This document shows, in pieces, positions 8,204-16,416 of a stretch of 64,000 bases of DNA (position 1 is its first letter; each line of letters opens with the position of its first letter). The stretch is taken from the NCBI GenBank assembly GCA_024666565.1, contig CP088295.1:4960001-5024000 (forward strand). Direction: 5' to 3'. The notes below the pieces were generated by a model. That model did no database searches, had not been told where the DNA came from, and was given only the letters and a program-made list of their open reading frames with translations. The translations under genes and the position numbers were made by a program. This DNA is from Svornostia abyssi. Its GTDB lineage: Bacteria > Actinomycetota > Thermoleophilia > Solirubrobacterales > Solirubrobacteraceae.

Positions 8204-8631
8204 TCGTTCTCGACACCACGGTGCTGGTGTACGCGCTCGGCCGCGACCACGCGCTGCGCGACCCCTGCCGCACCCTCATCGAAGCCATCAGCGACGGCCG
8301 GATCGACGCGACGACCACGCCGGAAGTCATCCAGGAGTTCGCCCACGTGCGCGCACGACGCACCGACCGGCGCGACGCCGCCCGCACCGCCACCGACTAC
8401 GCGGAGCTGCTCGATCCGCTCGTGACCGTCCAGCGCCAGCACCTGCTCGCCGGCCTCACGCTGTTCGAGCGCCACGACGCGCTCGGCGCCTTCGACGCCG
8501 TGCTGTGCGCGCTCGCCCTCGAGAGCGGTGCCGACGCCGTCGTCTCCGCTGACCGCGCCTTCGCCGCGGTGCCGGGGCTGCACCACGTGGTCCCGGACAC
8601 GGGCGGCGTTGCGCAGCTCCTCGGACCCTAG
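8200..8631 (+). CDS. PIN-domain toxin
   Basis: 143 residues. Acidic PIN positions: IVLDTTVLVYAL, the Glu of TPEVIQEFAHV, FDAVLCALAL and VSADRAFAAV. Coupled by ATGA to the CopG-like antitoxin. Its last codons overlap by 4 nt the convergent flavoprotein stop (8628). Expected to be an endoribonuclease controlled by the upstream antitoxin. Confidence 0.87.
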   Translation: MIVLDTTVLVYALGRDHALRDPCRTLIEAISDGRIDATTTPEVIQEFAHVRARRTDRRDAARTATDYAELLDPLVTVQRQHLLAGLTLFERHDALGAFDAVLCALALESGADAVVSADRAFAAVPGLHHVVPDTGGVAQLLGP

Positions 8632-10169
8632 GTCGGCGACTCCTCGATCCCCGCCAGCTTCCTCGCCAGCACCTTCTTCAGCTCCACATCCATCCCCCGC
8701 CAGATCTGAATCCGCTGCCCCTGCGGCGACCCCGCCCCATGCAGCGACTCCGTCAGATACCCGACGGCGTTGCGCCCCAGCGTCAGGTTCTCGATCAACC
8801 GGATGATCCGCATCCGGTCCTCCGTCGGCACGTCCTCCCGCCCGGCGAGCATCCGCTCCAGCAGCGGCCCGACCTCCTCCGAGCGCAGGTCCGCCTCGCT
8901 CGGCATCGTCGCGACGATCCCGCCCGCGAGGTCCTGCGCCAGCCGTGCGATCTCGTACGGGAACCGCGTGACGTTGTGCTTGCAGACGTTCGACAGCATC
9001 TCGTCGTTCATCCAGATGCCCGAGTCCAGCTGCGTCGCCCGCGCAGCGGAAGCGATCGACGACGAGTAGATCGTCTCGTTGAGGTGCACCATCTCCACGA
9101 GCTTGTCGCGGATGTGCGCCGCCCCGGGTACGCCGTTCATGTCGACGATCTCGGCCGCCGCGCCGGTCAGCACGTCCCCCAGGCCCGTCTTGCAGACGTA
9201 GCTCGCGCGGTGGTAGGCGGTGAAGCGCGAGACGAGCAGCTGCGCGAACTCCGTCTCGCCGTCGAGCATCACGTGCTCCCAAGGGACGAAGACGTCGTCG
9301 AAGTGGACGAGCACCTCCTGGCCGCCGAACTTCGCGTTGCCCTTGTCGATCGTGCCCGGCTCCAGCGCGCGGGTGTCTGACGCCTGGCGGCCGTACACGT
9401 AGGTGATGCCCTCGGCGTCCGCGGGGACGATGCCAACGACGGCGTAGTCCTTGTCGGCCTCGCCGAGGTTCATCGTCGGGACCACGCAGATCCAGTGCTG
9501 GTTCCAGCCGCCCGTCATGTGCGCCTTGGCGCCTCGCAGGAACACGCCGTGCTCGTTGCGGCCGGAGACGTGGAGGAAGAGGTCCGGGTCGGCCTGCTGG
9601 TGGGGCGGCTTGCCGCGGTCGCCCTTCGGGTCGGTCATGCCGACGGCGATGAGGATGTTGTGGCGCTGCGCCTCGGCGAGGAACCGCAGGTAGCGCTGGT
9701 GGTACGACGTGCCGTGCTTGGCGTCGACGTCGTACGTGGCCGAGTGCAGCACGCTGATCGTGTCCAGGCCCGTGCACCGCTGGAAGCAGGTGCCGGTGAG
9801 CTGCCCGAGCCGGCGCTGCATCGCGTGCTTGTCCATGAGGTCCTGCGGCGACTCGGCGACGTGCAGGAAGCGGTTGACCCGCGCGTCGATGATCGGCGAG
9901 TACGCGGTCGCGAGCTCGGGCTCGTCGATCGCGAGGTCGTACGTCGCCTTCAGCGCGTTGATCGACGGCTGGATGATCGGGTGGTCGGCCGGCTCCTCGA
10001 TCCTCTCGCCGAACATGTACAGCGTCGTGCCGCGGTCGCGGACCGACTGCAGATAGTCGTCGCCGGTGACGATGACCGGCATCCGCCCCCACCGATCCTC
10101 GGCGGTCTCCAGGCGGCGCGGCTCCCCGTTGGGAGCGACGCCCACGTGCGCTTCGGTCTGCGGGCTCAT
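8628..10169 (-). CDS. HpaB-superfamily flavoprotein resembling 4-hydroxybutyryl-CoA dehydratase
   Basis: 513 residues from ATG 10169; an in-frame TTG at 10205 is less likely. The fold is the 4-hydroxyphenylacetate 3-hydroxylase/acyl-CoA dehydrogenase type. Details fit 4-hydroxybutyryl-CoA dehydratase/vinylacetyl-CoA isomerase: CFQRC (C-x3-C), YHRASYVCKTGLGD, RFPYEIARLAQDLAGG and TESLHGAGSPQ. In the clostridial enzyme two Cys, one His and a third Cys bind a 4Fe-4S cluster. Here the His-to-Cys spacing appears one residue shorter than I recall. No reductase or CoA-transferase gene is adjacent, so the substrate is unproven. It stands alone among toxin-antitoxin pairs. Confidence 0.75.
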   Translation of the reverse strand: MSPQTEAHVGVAPNGEPRRLETAEDRWGRMPVIVTGDDYLQSVRDRGTTLYMFGERIEEPADHPIIQPSINALKATYDLAIDEPELATAYSPIIDARVNRFLHVAESPQDLMDKHAMQRRLGQLTGTCFQRCTGLDTISVLHSATYDVDAKHGTSYHQRYLRFLAEAQRHNILIAVGMTDPKGDRGKPPHQQADPDLFLHVSGRNEHGVFLRGAKAHMTGGWNQHWICVVPTMNLGEADKDYAVVGIVPADAEGITYVYGRQASDTRALEPGTIDKGNAKFGGQEVLVHFDDVFVPWEHVMLDGETEFAQLLVSRFTAYHRASYVCKTGLGDVLTGAAAEIVDMNGVPGAAHIRDKLVEMVHLNETIYSSSIASAARATQLDSGIWMNDEMLSNVCKHNVTRFPYEIARLAQDLAGGIVATMPSEADLRSEEVGPLLERMLAGREDVPTEDRMRIIRLIENLTLGRNAVGYLTESLHGAGSPQGQRIQIWRGMDVELKKVLARKLAGIEESPT

Positions 10170-10252
10170 GGAGAAGGAGTACCGGGCGTGGGTGGGCAGC
10201 GTCAATGTGGAACGGCACCACCGGGAGCCGGCGGCACGGCGCCCTCACGACG

Positions 10253-10272
10253 CGGTAGCACTAGTGCTACCG
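10253..10272. promoter_or_regulatory. Perfect 20-bp palindrome, probable Phd operator
   Basis: CGGTAGCACTAGTGCTACCG reads identically on both strands and ends 9 bp before the GTG of the Phd-like antitoxin. No other gene starts here, so it is a strong candidate autoregulatory operator. Confidence 0.75.
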
Positions 10273-10281
10273 TGCCGCAGG

Positions 10282-10527
10282 GTGACGACGATCCCGCAGA
10301 AGACGCTGCGTAACCAGGTGGGGGAGATCCTCCGCCGTGCTGAAGAGGGCGAGCGCTTCACCGTGACCGTGGCGGGTCGCCCAGCCGCCGAGCTCGGCCC
10401 GATCCGCAGCCGCCACTGGGTGTCGGGCCTCGACCTCCAGCGCGTATGGGCGACCCCCGCCCCCCTCACGCTGGCCGATGACCTGGAGCGCATCGACGCC
10501 ACGCTCACCGACCCGTTCGCACGGTGA
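10282..10527 (+). CDS. Phd/YefM-family antitoxin
   Basis: 81 residues from GTG 10282 (TTIPQKTLRNQVGEILRR, then FTVTVAGRPAAELGP). This is the Phd/YefM DNA-binding N-terminus followed by a toxin-binding tail (LTLADDLERIDA). The stop overlaps the PIN gene by GTGA. A 20-bp palindrome sits just upstream. A longer in-frame start near 10066 would run through the promoter and the flavoprotein gene and is unlikely. Confidence 0.87.
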   Translation: MTTIPQKTLRNQVGEILRRAEEGERFTVTVAGRPAAELGPIRSRHWVSGLDLQRVWATPAPLTLADDLERIDATLTDPFAR

Positions 10528-10904
10528 GAGCGCTCCTCGACACGTCGGTGCTCATCGCCGACACATCTCCGGGGGATATCGAGGCGGCCATCAGCGCGGC
10601 CTCCATCGCCGAGCTGCACTTCGGCGTCCTCGTCGCCACCGACGACGACGAGCGCGCACGCCGCGTGCAGCGCCTCGGGGTCGTCGAATCGACCTTCGAC
10701 CCGCTGCCGATCGATGCCGAGGTGAGCCGCGAATGGGGTCGGCTGGCGGCGGCCGTCGCAGCGCGCGGCGGCAAGGCGCGCAAGCGCAGCGTCGACCTGG
10801 CCATCGCAGCGACCGCGAACGTGCAGGGCGTGCCGCTGCTGACGCACAACACCAAGGACTTCCGCCTGCTCGACGGGATCGTGGATGTTCGCGCGCCGCA
10901 CTGA
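10524..10904 (+). CDS. PIN-domain toxin
   Basis: 126 residues from GTG 10524. PIN acidic positions are visible in ALLDTSVLIAD, SIAELHFGV, SVDLAIAATA and HNTKDFRLL. Partner of the Phd-like antitoxin with a 4-nt overlap. Expected to act as an RNase when free of antitoxin. Confidence 0.87.
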   Translation: MRALLDTSVLIADTSPGDIEAAISAASIAELHFGVLVATDDDERARRVQRLGVVESTFDPLPIDAEVSREWGRLAAAVAARGGKARKRSVDLAIAATANVQGVPLLTHNTKDFRLLDGIVDVRAPH

Positions 10905-10962
10905 TCGATCCCAGTAGCCATTCAACTGGAGACCGCATCCCACCCGCGGGACCCTGAACGGC

Positions 10963-11280
10963 ATGACCACCACCCTCACACCCGATACCTTCACCGCCAA
11001 CGTCCTGGAATCCGAGATCCCGGTCGTCGTCGACTTCACCGCCGCCTGGTGCCCGCCGTGCCGCGCGATGAAGCCGATCCTCAACGAGCTCGCCGGCGAA
11101 CGCGACGACATCCGCTTCACCGAGCTCGACGTCGACGCGCACCCCGACATCGCCGCCCGCTACGACGTGCTCTCCATGCCGACGTTCATCGTGTTCCGCC
11201 ACGGTGAACCGGTCGGCAAGCTCGTCGGCGCGCGCCCGAAGAAGCGGTTCGTCTCAGACCTCGAGCAGGCGCTCGCGTAG
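10963..11280 (+). CDS. trxA: Thioredoxin with CPPC active site
   Basis: 105 residues, the usual thioredoxin length. PVVVDFTAAWCPPCRAMKP holds the redox pair; Pro-Pro replaces the classical Gly-Pro between the cysteines, which usually shifts redox potential upward. The cis-Pro motif SMPTFIVF and the Gly-rich C-terminal region are intact. It reduces cytoplasmic disulfides with thioredoxin reductase, which is not in this window. Monocistronic, convergent with the LysR gene, with a hairpin across both stops. Confidence 0.93.
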   Translation: MTTTLTPDTFTANVLESEIPVVVDFTAAWCPPCRAMKPILNELAGERDDIRFTELDVDAHPDIAARYDVLSMPTFIVFRHGEPVGKLVGARPKKRFVSDLEQALA

Positions 11281-12084
11281 GAGCGCCGACGCCGGCGTTC
11301 CCCCGCTCTCCGCGCTCAGCACGAGCACCGTGTGCGACAGCGCGGGGAGCGGCTCGCCGCCCTCCCGCCACGACGACGGAACGACCGCGCAGCCCAGGCC
11401 CTGGTCGACCAGCGCGAGCACCGTGGTGGGGTCCGACGCCTCGAGCAGCGCCAGCGGGCCGAACCCCAGCTCCTCGCACGCGGCGATGATCGTGTCGCGC
11501 AGCGCCGAGCCCTCCTCGGGCAGCACGACGGGCGTGGACCGCAGCGCTTCCACCCCGCCGGTCGCGCCGAGCAGCACCAGCGGTTCGGCGGCCCGCGGCG
11601 CGAACACCACGCCCGCGGCGGCGCCGACGTCATCGGCGCGCGGGTCGCCGACCGCCACGTCCACCGTCCCGCGCGACACCAGCCCGGGCAACTCGACCGC
11701 CGACGCCTGGCGCATCACGAGCCGCACGTCCGGCCGCTCGCGGTGAAAGCCCGCCAGCGCGAGCGCCACGACCGGTGCGGCCGCGGCCGTCGCCGCCACC
11801 CGCACGAGCCCCCGGACGACCGAGCGGTGGGCGAGCACCTCGGCCTCCGCCGCAGCCCCCTCGCCGAGGACGACCTCCGCGCGCCGCACGAGATCGACAC
11901 CCGCCGGAGTCAGGGAGACGCCGGTCGGCGTGCGGTGCAGCAGCTCGATCCCGAGCTCGGCCTCGAGCCGGCGGATCTGCTGGCTCAGCGCCGACTGCGT
12001 GACGTGGACGTCATCCGCCGCGCGGGTGATGTGCCCCTGCTTGGCGACGGCGACGAGGTAGCGGAGCTGGCGGAGTTCCACGAA
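11254..12084 (-). CDS. LysR-family transcriptional regulator
   Basis: 276 residues from GTG 12082-12084, giving the family's usual ELRQLRYLVAVA start; ATG 12105 is an alternative. The winged-helix HTH is at residues ~16-36 (HITRAADDVHVTQSALSQQI) with RRLEAELGIELLHR after it. The remainder is the periplasmic-binding-like effector domain (GTVDVAVGDPR, GLGCAVVPSSW). It is divergent from the RHH-PIN pair and convergent with thioredoxin, so its target may be its own promoter region. Effector unknown. Confidence 0.88.
   Translation of the reverse strand, partial: FVELRQLRYLVAVAKQGHITRAADDVHVTQSALSQQIRRLEAELGIELLHRTPTGVSLTPAGVDLVRRAEVVLGEGAAAEAEVLAHRSVVRGLVRVAATAAAAPVVALALAGFHRERPDVRLVMRQASAVELPGLVSRGTVDVAVGDPRADDVGAAAGVVFAPRAAEPLVLLGATGGVEALRSTPVVLPEEGSALRDTIIAACEELGFGPLALLEASDPTTVLALVDQGLGCAVVPSSWREGGEPLPALSHTVLVLSAESGGTPASALLRERLLEV
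11268..11287. terminator. Possible bidirectional terminator hairpin
   Basis: GGCGCTC-GCGTAG-GAGCGCC, perfect 7-bp arms, covers the thioredoxin stop and the end of the convergent LysR gene. No T-tract, as is common at high GC. Confidence 0.45.
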
Positions 12085-12128
12085 CGCGACGGTACTGCTT
12101 GACATCGCCGCTCCCACACCCAACGTCG

Positions 12129-12145
12129 ACATGCAATCTGCATGC
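12129..12145. promoter_or_regulatory. Probable antitoxin operator, ACATGC-N5-GCATGC
   Basis: Inverted repeat 16 bp before the antitoxin ATG at 12161. It shares half-sites and 5-bp spacing with the site at 5178-5194. It also contains CATGCA-ATC-TGCATG as a longer symmetric core. Confidence 0.62.
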
Positions 12146-12160
12146 AGATACCCTGAGCAC

Positions 12161-12388
12161 ATGGCGACACTCCAGGTCCGCAACGTGCCCGAGGACTTCC
12201 ATCGCCGCCTGAAGGCGCGCGCGGCGGCCCGGGGGCAGTCCCTCTCTGACTACGTCCTTGACGAACTGCGCGTCGCGGCAGATCGACCCACGATGCAGGA
12301 GTGGCTCAACCGCGTCGCCGCGCTGCCGCCGCAGGAGCACACGCCACCGCCGGCGGCGGACGTGATCGCAGCTGAACGCCGTCGATGA
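12161..12388 (+). CDS. FitA-like ribbon-helix-helix antitoxin
   Basis: 75 residues from ATG 12161 (ATLQVRNVPEDFHRRLK, then GQSLSDYVLDEL). Close paralog of the antitoxin at 5191. An in-frame ATG at 12131 lies inside the operator and would add a non-RHH leader, so I prefer 12161. Overlaps the PIN gene by ATGA. Confidence 0.88.
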   Translation: MATLQVRNVPEDFHRRLKARAAARGQSLSDYVLDELRVAADRPTMQEWLNRVAALPPQEHTPPPAADVIAAERRR

Positions 12389-12789
12389 CGCGCGTCGTCG
12401 CCGACGCCAGCGCCATCGTCGATCTGCTGTCCGGCGCGCCGACCGCCGCCGCAATACGCGCCGCACTCGCCGATGTACCCGAGGTGGACGTTCCCGAGCA
12501 CTTTCACGTGGAAGCCATCTCCGCGATCCGCGGTCTTCGCCTCCGCAGCGCGCTGAGTGACGAGCGGGCCGACCGGGCGCTCGACCTCCTGATGTCGCTC
12601 CGGACTTTGCGCCACCCGGTCGCGCCGCTCACCCGAGAGATCTGGGGAATGCGTGACCAACTCAGCGCCTACGACGCCGCATACGTCGCAGTCGCGCGAA
12701 TGCTCGATCGTCAGATCCTCACCGCCGACCGTGGTCTGGCCGCCGCGGCGGAGGCCGACGGCCGGCTCTTGGACGTCACCGCCGGCTGA
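12385..12789 (+). CDS. PIN-domain toxin (FitB/VapC-like)
   Basis: 134 residues. VVADASAIVDLL, the Glu of FHVEAISAI, YDAAYVAVA and TADRGLAAA give the four acidic PIN positions. Coupled to the FitA-like antitoxin. It resembles the toxin at 5421 in length and motif spacing. Expected endoribonuclease. Confidence 0.88.
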   Translation: MTRVVADASAIVDLLSGAPTAAAIRAALADVPEVDVPEHFHVEAISAIRGLRLRSALSDERADRALDLLMSLRTLRHPVAPLTREIWGMRDQLSAYDAAYVAVARMLDRQILTADRGLAAAAEADGRLLDVTAG

Positions 12790-12801
12790 CACCGCCCGCG
12801 C

Positions 12802-13516
12802 TCACCGAAGCGTCACCACCGTCCGCTTCCGCGCGAAGTTCCCCTTCGCATCACTCGCCGACACCACCAGCTCCAGCTTCGGCCGCCCGCCCCGCCGCAG
12901 CAGCCGCCGTACCGCCCGCAGGTCGCTCGCCTTGCGGAAGCGCAGCGTCACCGTTCCCTGCTCGCCGGCCTTCAGCGAGAACGAGCGCGTGATCTGCATC
13001 CACCACCGCACCTTCCCCGCCACGCGCACCTTGCCGAACGACGTGATCCGGCAGCGCTCGAACGGGCACCGCACCTTCATCCGCACCGTCGAGGCGCGCA
13101 GGAGCTTCACCGCCGAAGGCCACACGACCGCCACTGCGGGCGGCACCTTGTCCCCCGTCGGCACGGCCGGTGGAGCCACGCCGGCGCCCGCCGCGGGCAA
13201 CGCACGGCAGAAGGGCGCGTGGGTCCATCCGTACACGCGCACGCGAGGCACGTCGCGCTCCACCACGTACACGCGGCACAACGCGTCCGTCGCGATCCCC
13301 AGCGGATACGCAAACGCCTTCGCGCCGGAGGGCGGAGCCAGCGCCATCGCGAACTCCCCCATCGGCAACGCTCACACCGAGCGGGTGGTCGAACTGGCCG
13401 GGGCTGGGGCCGAACTCGCCGAAGGACAGGAGCGGGGAGAGCGCGTGCGCGGACGGCGCGCTCATGGCACCGAACACGGCGACGACAGCGACGAGCACCA
13501 ACGCGAAGCGGGACAT
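12802..13516 (-). pseudogene. Secreted NHL-repeat protein, frameshifted
   Basis: A signal peptide (SRFALVLVAVVAVFGAMSA) and the start of an NHL repeat (LSFGEFGPSPGQFDHPLGVSV) run in one frame from ATG 13516. Near 13360-13370, at a run of five G, the sense moves to another frame that continues GEFAMALAPP, a second repeat (FAYPLGIATD, VYVVERDVPRVRVYGW) and an Arg/Lys-rich beta domain ending at 12802. Joined, it would be about 238 residues, short for NHL proteins. Either a single-base assembly error or a real null allele. Confidence 0.65.
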
Positions 13517-13632
13517 TCATCGACGGTACGTCGGCGGACGTCCCGCTCCCAGCGGGGGCGCCCGTACATCTCGTCCGTAGTCAGACCCCGGTGCACGCAT
13601 GGCCCGTGCTGCCAGCAAGTACTGTGCCCTCC

Positions 13633-14487
13633 ATGGCCTCCGCCCCCGAGGGCGACCCCACCACGATGTTCCTCAACCAGCTCGCTCGCGAGCGTGAGGA
13701 GTATGCGCTCCCGCCCAAGTTGCGCGTCGTCGGCGAGCAGGTCATCCACCAGGCGCTCGAGTTCCTGTTTCCCCACTTCGCCGCCGAGGTGGGCGGCAAG
13801 GCCGGCGACGTCGCCGACGAACTGGCCGCCCTGCGCAGCCTGCTCACCCACGCGCTGCGGCTCCCCGAGGCCCACTGCGCCGACCCCGACGACGTCGTCG
13901 CCCGGTTCTTCCGCAACCTCCCGGCCATCCGGGAGACGCTCCTCGTCGACGCCCAGGCGATCTGCGACGGCGACCCCGCCGCGCACTCCGTCGACGAGGT
14001 CATCCTCGCCTACCCCGGCTTCTACGCGACCGCGGTCTACCGCCTCGCCCACCAGCTGCAGGGCTGCGAGGTGCCACTCGTCCCGCGGGTGCTCACCGAG
14101 ATCGCCCACCGCGACACCGGCATCGACATCCACCCCGGGGCGACGATCGGCGCGTCGCTCGCGATCGACCACGGCACCGGCATCGTCATCGGCGAGACCG
14201 CGATCCTCGGCGACCGGGTGAAGCTCTACCAGGGCGTCACGCTCGGGGCGCTCAGCGTCGAGAAGCGCTTCGCGAAGACGAAGCGCCACCCCACGATCGG
14301 CGACGACGTCGTCATCTACGCGAACGCGACGATCCTCGGCGGCGACACCGTCATCGGCGAGGGCAGCCGCATCGGCGGCAACGTCTGGCTCACCAAGAGC
14401 GTGCCGGCGCACTCCGTCGTGACGCCCACCGCACGCGTCGAGTCGGCGGTCCAGACCGCCGACGAGCTCCTCGACTTCAACATCTAG
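13633..14487 (+). CDS. cysE: Serine O-acetyltransferase
   Basis: 284 residues from ATG 13633. It converts L-serine and acetyl-CoA to O-acetylserine, the first step of cysteine synthesis. The N-terminal helical part precedes a left-handed beta-helix of hexapeptide repeats (IDIHPGATIGASLAIDHGTGIVIGE is spread over 14121-14195, then GDDVVIYANATILGG and GSRIGGNVWL). The catalytic His environment DHGTG is intact. It is the plant/EpsC-type length. Only 13 bp separate it from cysK, and the two form an operon. Confidence 0.93.
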   Translation: MASAPEGDPTTMFLNQLAREREEYALPPKLRVVGEQVIHQALEFLFPHFAAEVGGKAGDVADELAALRSLLTHALRLPEAHCADPDDVVARFFRNLPAIRETLLVDAQAICDGDPAAHSVDEVILAYPGFYATAVYRLAHQLQGCEVPLVPRVLTEIAHRDTGIDIHPGATIGASLAIDHGTGIVIGETAILGDRVKLYQGVTLGALSVEKRFAKTKRHPTIGDDVVIYANATILGGDTVIGEGSRIGGNVWLTKSVPAHSVVTPTARVESAVQTADELLDFNI

Positions 14488-14500
14488 ACCGGGAGGCACC

Positions 14501-15466
14501 GTGAAGGCCGAGAACATCCTCGCAACGATCGGGGACACGCCCCACATCCGCCTGAACCGCCTGTACGCCGACCGTCCCGGCGTCACGGTGTGGATGAAGG
14601 CCGAGCGGGCGAACCCGGGCGGCTCCATCAAGGACCGCATCGGCCTGTCGATGATCGACGACGCCGAGCAGCGCGGGATCCTCACGCCCGGCAAGAGCAC
14701 GATCATCGAGCCGACCTCGGGGAACACCGGGATCGGCCTGGCGATGGTCGCCGCCGTGCGCGGCTACCGGCTCATCCTCGTGATGCCCGAGTCGATGTCG
14801 CTGGAGCGGCGGCGGCTCATGGCCGCCTACGGCGCGCAGCTCGAGCTCACGCCGCGCGAGGGCGGGATGAAGGCCGCGATCGCGCGCGCCGGCGAGCTGG
14901 CAGACGAGATCGAGGGCGGGTGGATCCCGCAGCAGTTCGAGAACGCGGCGAACCCGCAGGTGCACCGCGACACCACCGCACAGGAGATCCTGACCGACTT
15001 CCCCGAGGGCATCGACGTCCTCATCACCGGCGTCGGGACCGGCGGGCACATCACCGGGGTCAGCGAGGTGCTCAAGGTGCGGTTCCCGGACATGCAGACG
15101 TTCGCCGTCGAGCCCGCGAAGTCCCCGGTCATCAGCGGCGGCGACCCGAGCCCCCACCGGCTGCAGGGGATCGGCGCCGGGTTCGTCCCGGGGAACCTGA
15201 ACACCGCCACGCTCGACGGGACCATCTCGGTCAGCGAAGAGGACGCCTACGCGTACGCCGTTCGGTGCGCACGCGAGGAGGCGATCTTCGTCGGGCCGTC
15301 GTCGGGCGCATCGCTCGCCGCCGTCGCGCAGAAGCTGCCGGACATCGCCGACGGGGCCACCGTGCTCACGTTCTGTTACGACACCGGCGAGCGGTACTTC
15401 TCCGTCGACGGGCTGTTCGACGCCGACGGCACCAGCGTGCAGGTCGGTGCCCGGCCGAGCGGCTAG
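14501..15466 (+). CDS. cysK: Cysteine synthase A (O-acetylserine sulfhydrylase)
   Basis: 321 residues from GTG 14501, preceded by GGGAGG. PLP-dependent beta-replacement of O-acetylserine by sulfide. The PLP lysine lies in PGGSIKDR, the substrate loop is TSGNTG and the phosphate-binding loop is TGVGTGGH. SSGAS near the C-terminus completes the fold. Cotranscribed with cysE, so both steps from serine to cysteine are here. Its stop overlaps by 4 nt the convergent secreted protein gene. Confidence 0.95.
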   Translation: MKAENILATIGDTPHIRLNRLYADRPGVTVWMKAERANPGGSIKDRIGLSMIDDAEQRGILTPGKSTIIEPTSGNTGIGLAMVAAVRGYRLILVMPESMSLERRRLMAAYGAQLELTPREGGMKAAIARAGELADEIEGGWIPQQFENAANPQVHRDTTAQEILTDFPEGIDVLITGVGTGGHITGVSEVLKVRFPDMQTFAVEPAKSPVISGGDPSPHRLQGIGAGFVPGNLNTATLDGTISVSEEDAYAYAVRCAREEAIFVGPSSGASLAAVAQKLPDIADGATVLTFCYDTGERYFSVDGLFDADGTSVQVGARPSG

Positions 15467-16287
15467 ATCCCGCTGAAGGTCACCGCCGGCGCCGGCCCGG
15501 AGAAGAGGCTGAGCTGCGTCGTGGCCGTCGTGACGTAGGACCAGCCGACGATCGGGTACGTCGCCGTCGCCGTGAGGTCGGCTCGCACGCGCTCGCCGGC
15601 CGCGATGCGCTGGCGCAGCTCGCGCCGTTCGAGCGAGGTCATCGACAGCGCCACGGTCGCCGAACCGCCGAACGTGGGGATCGTCGTGCGGGCCATCCCG
15701 AGGGTCAGGTTCATCCCCGACGTCGAGCTGCCCGCCCTGCCCCCGACCTGGAGCGAGCAGGCCCGCGGGCAGGAGACCTCGGCGGTGACGGTGTTCGACG
15801 TCGTCAGCGGCTGCGAGGCATCGACCGTGACGGTGGGCGCGTCCGCGTCGTCCTGGATGTCGACGACCATCGACGCGGTCCCGCGGGCGGTCGCGGTGTC
15901 GCTGCCCGCGTGAACGTAACCGCAGAACAGGTAGGGCCCCTCGGCGGACGCCGTGTACGACGGATGCGTCGCCCAGGGGTCACCGTCGCCGTCGACCGAC
16001 ACGCGCTCGACCCGCGTCATGCCCGCGGTGATCGCAGCGTTGACGCTCGCCGGGCACGCGCTGCGCCCATTCTCGACGTAGACGTACGCGTAGCCGTCCT
16101 CGTAGGCGACCGTCCGCAGGCGGAAGTCCGTGGCGTGGCCCACGCTGGGGAACGGGTCGACGCCCGTGAGCGAGATCGAATCCGCAGACGCGCCGGCGGG
16201 GCCCGCGAGCCCCGCGAGGGCGAGGGTGACGACGGCCGCGGCGAGGGTCCGGACGCGGCGGGTGAAGGTGAGCTGTGCGCTGATCAT
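15463..16287 (-). CDS. Secreted protein, paralog of the gene at 20304
   Basis: 274 residues from ATG 16287. A signal peptide (TLAAAVVTLALAGLAGPAGASA) is followed by a beta-rich domain with conserved Cys in RSACPAS, YLFCGYVH and VSCPRACSLQV. It then has an APTVTVDASQPLTTSNTV linker and a C-terminal domain with IPTFGGSATVALSMT and RRELRQRIAAGE. The same blocks occur in the same order in the gene at 20304-21134. Function unknown; extracytoplasmic. Its 5' region shares an element with that paralog. A longer in-frame start at 16377 would run through that element. Confidence 0.8.
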   Translation of the reverse strand: MISAQLTFTRRVRTLAAAVVTLALAGLAGPAGASADSISLTGVDPFPSVGHATDFRLRTVAYEDGYAYVYVENGRSACPASVNAAITAGMTRVERVSVDGDGDPWATHPSYTASAEGPYLFCGYVHAGSDTATARGTASMVVDIQDDADAPTVTVDASQPLTTSNTVTAEVSCPRACSLQVGGRAGSSTSGMNLTLGMARTTIPTFGGSATVALSMTSLERRELRQRIAAGERVRADLTATATYPIVGWSYVTTATTQLSLFSGPAPAVTFSGI

Positions 16288-16342
16288 GGCCCACGGATCG
16301 CCTCCTGCCGGCGGCCTGAAGAGCGGTCGCCGCGATCCTGGA

Positions 16343-16376
16343 CGGGCAGGCCGAATCATCTGTCGAGTTCGCGACA
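16343..16376 (-). promoter_or_regulatory. Shared upstream element A with hairpin
   Basis: On the minus strand TGTCG-N6-CGACA is followed by AGATGA, then TTCGGCCTGCCCG. The same order appears upstream of the paralog at 21190-21224, and a related version appears before the NHL protein at 60041-60073. It may be a promoter, an operator or a structured leader. Confidence 0.45.
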
Positions 16377-16416
16377 CAGCCCGCAGATCCGGGCCCGTTC
16401 GTCCATGCCCGACGAT

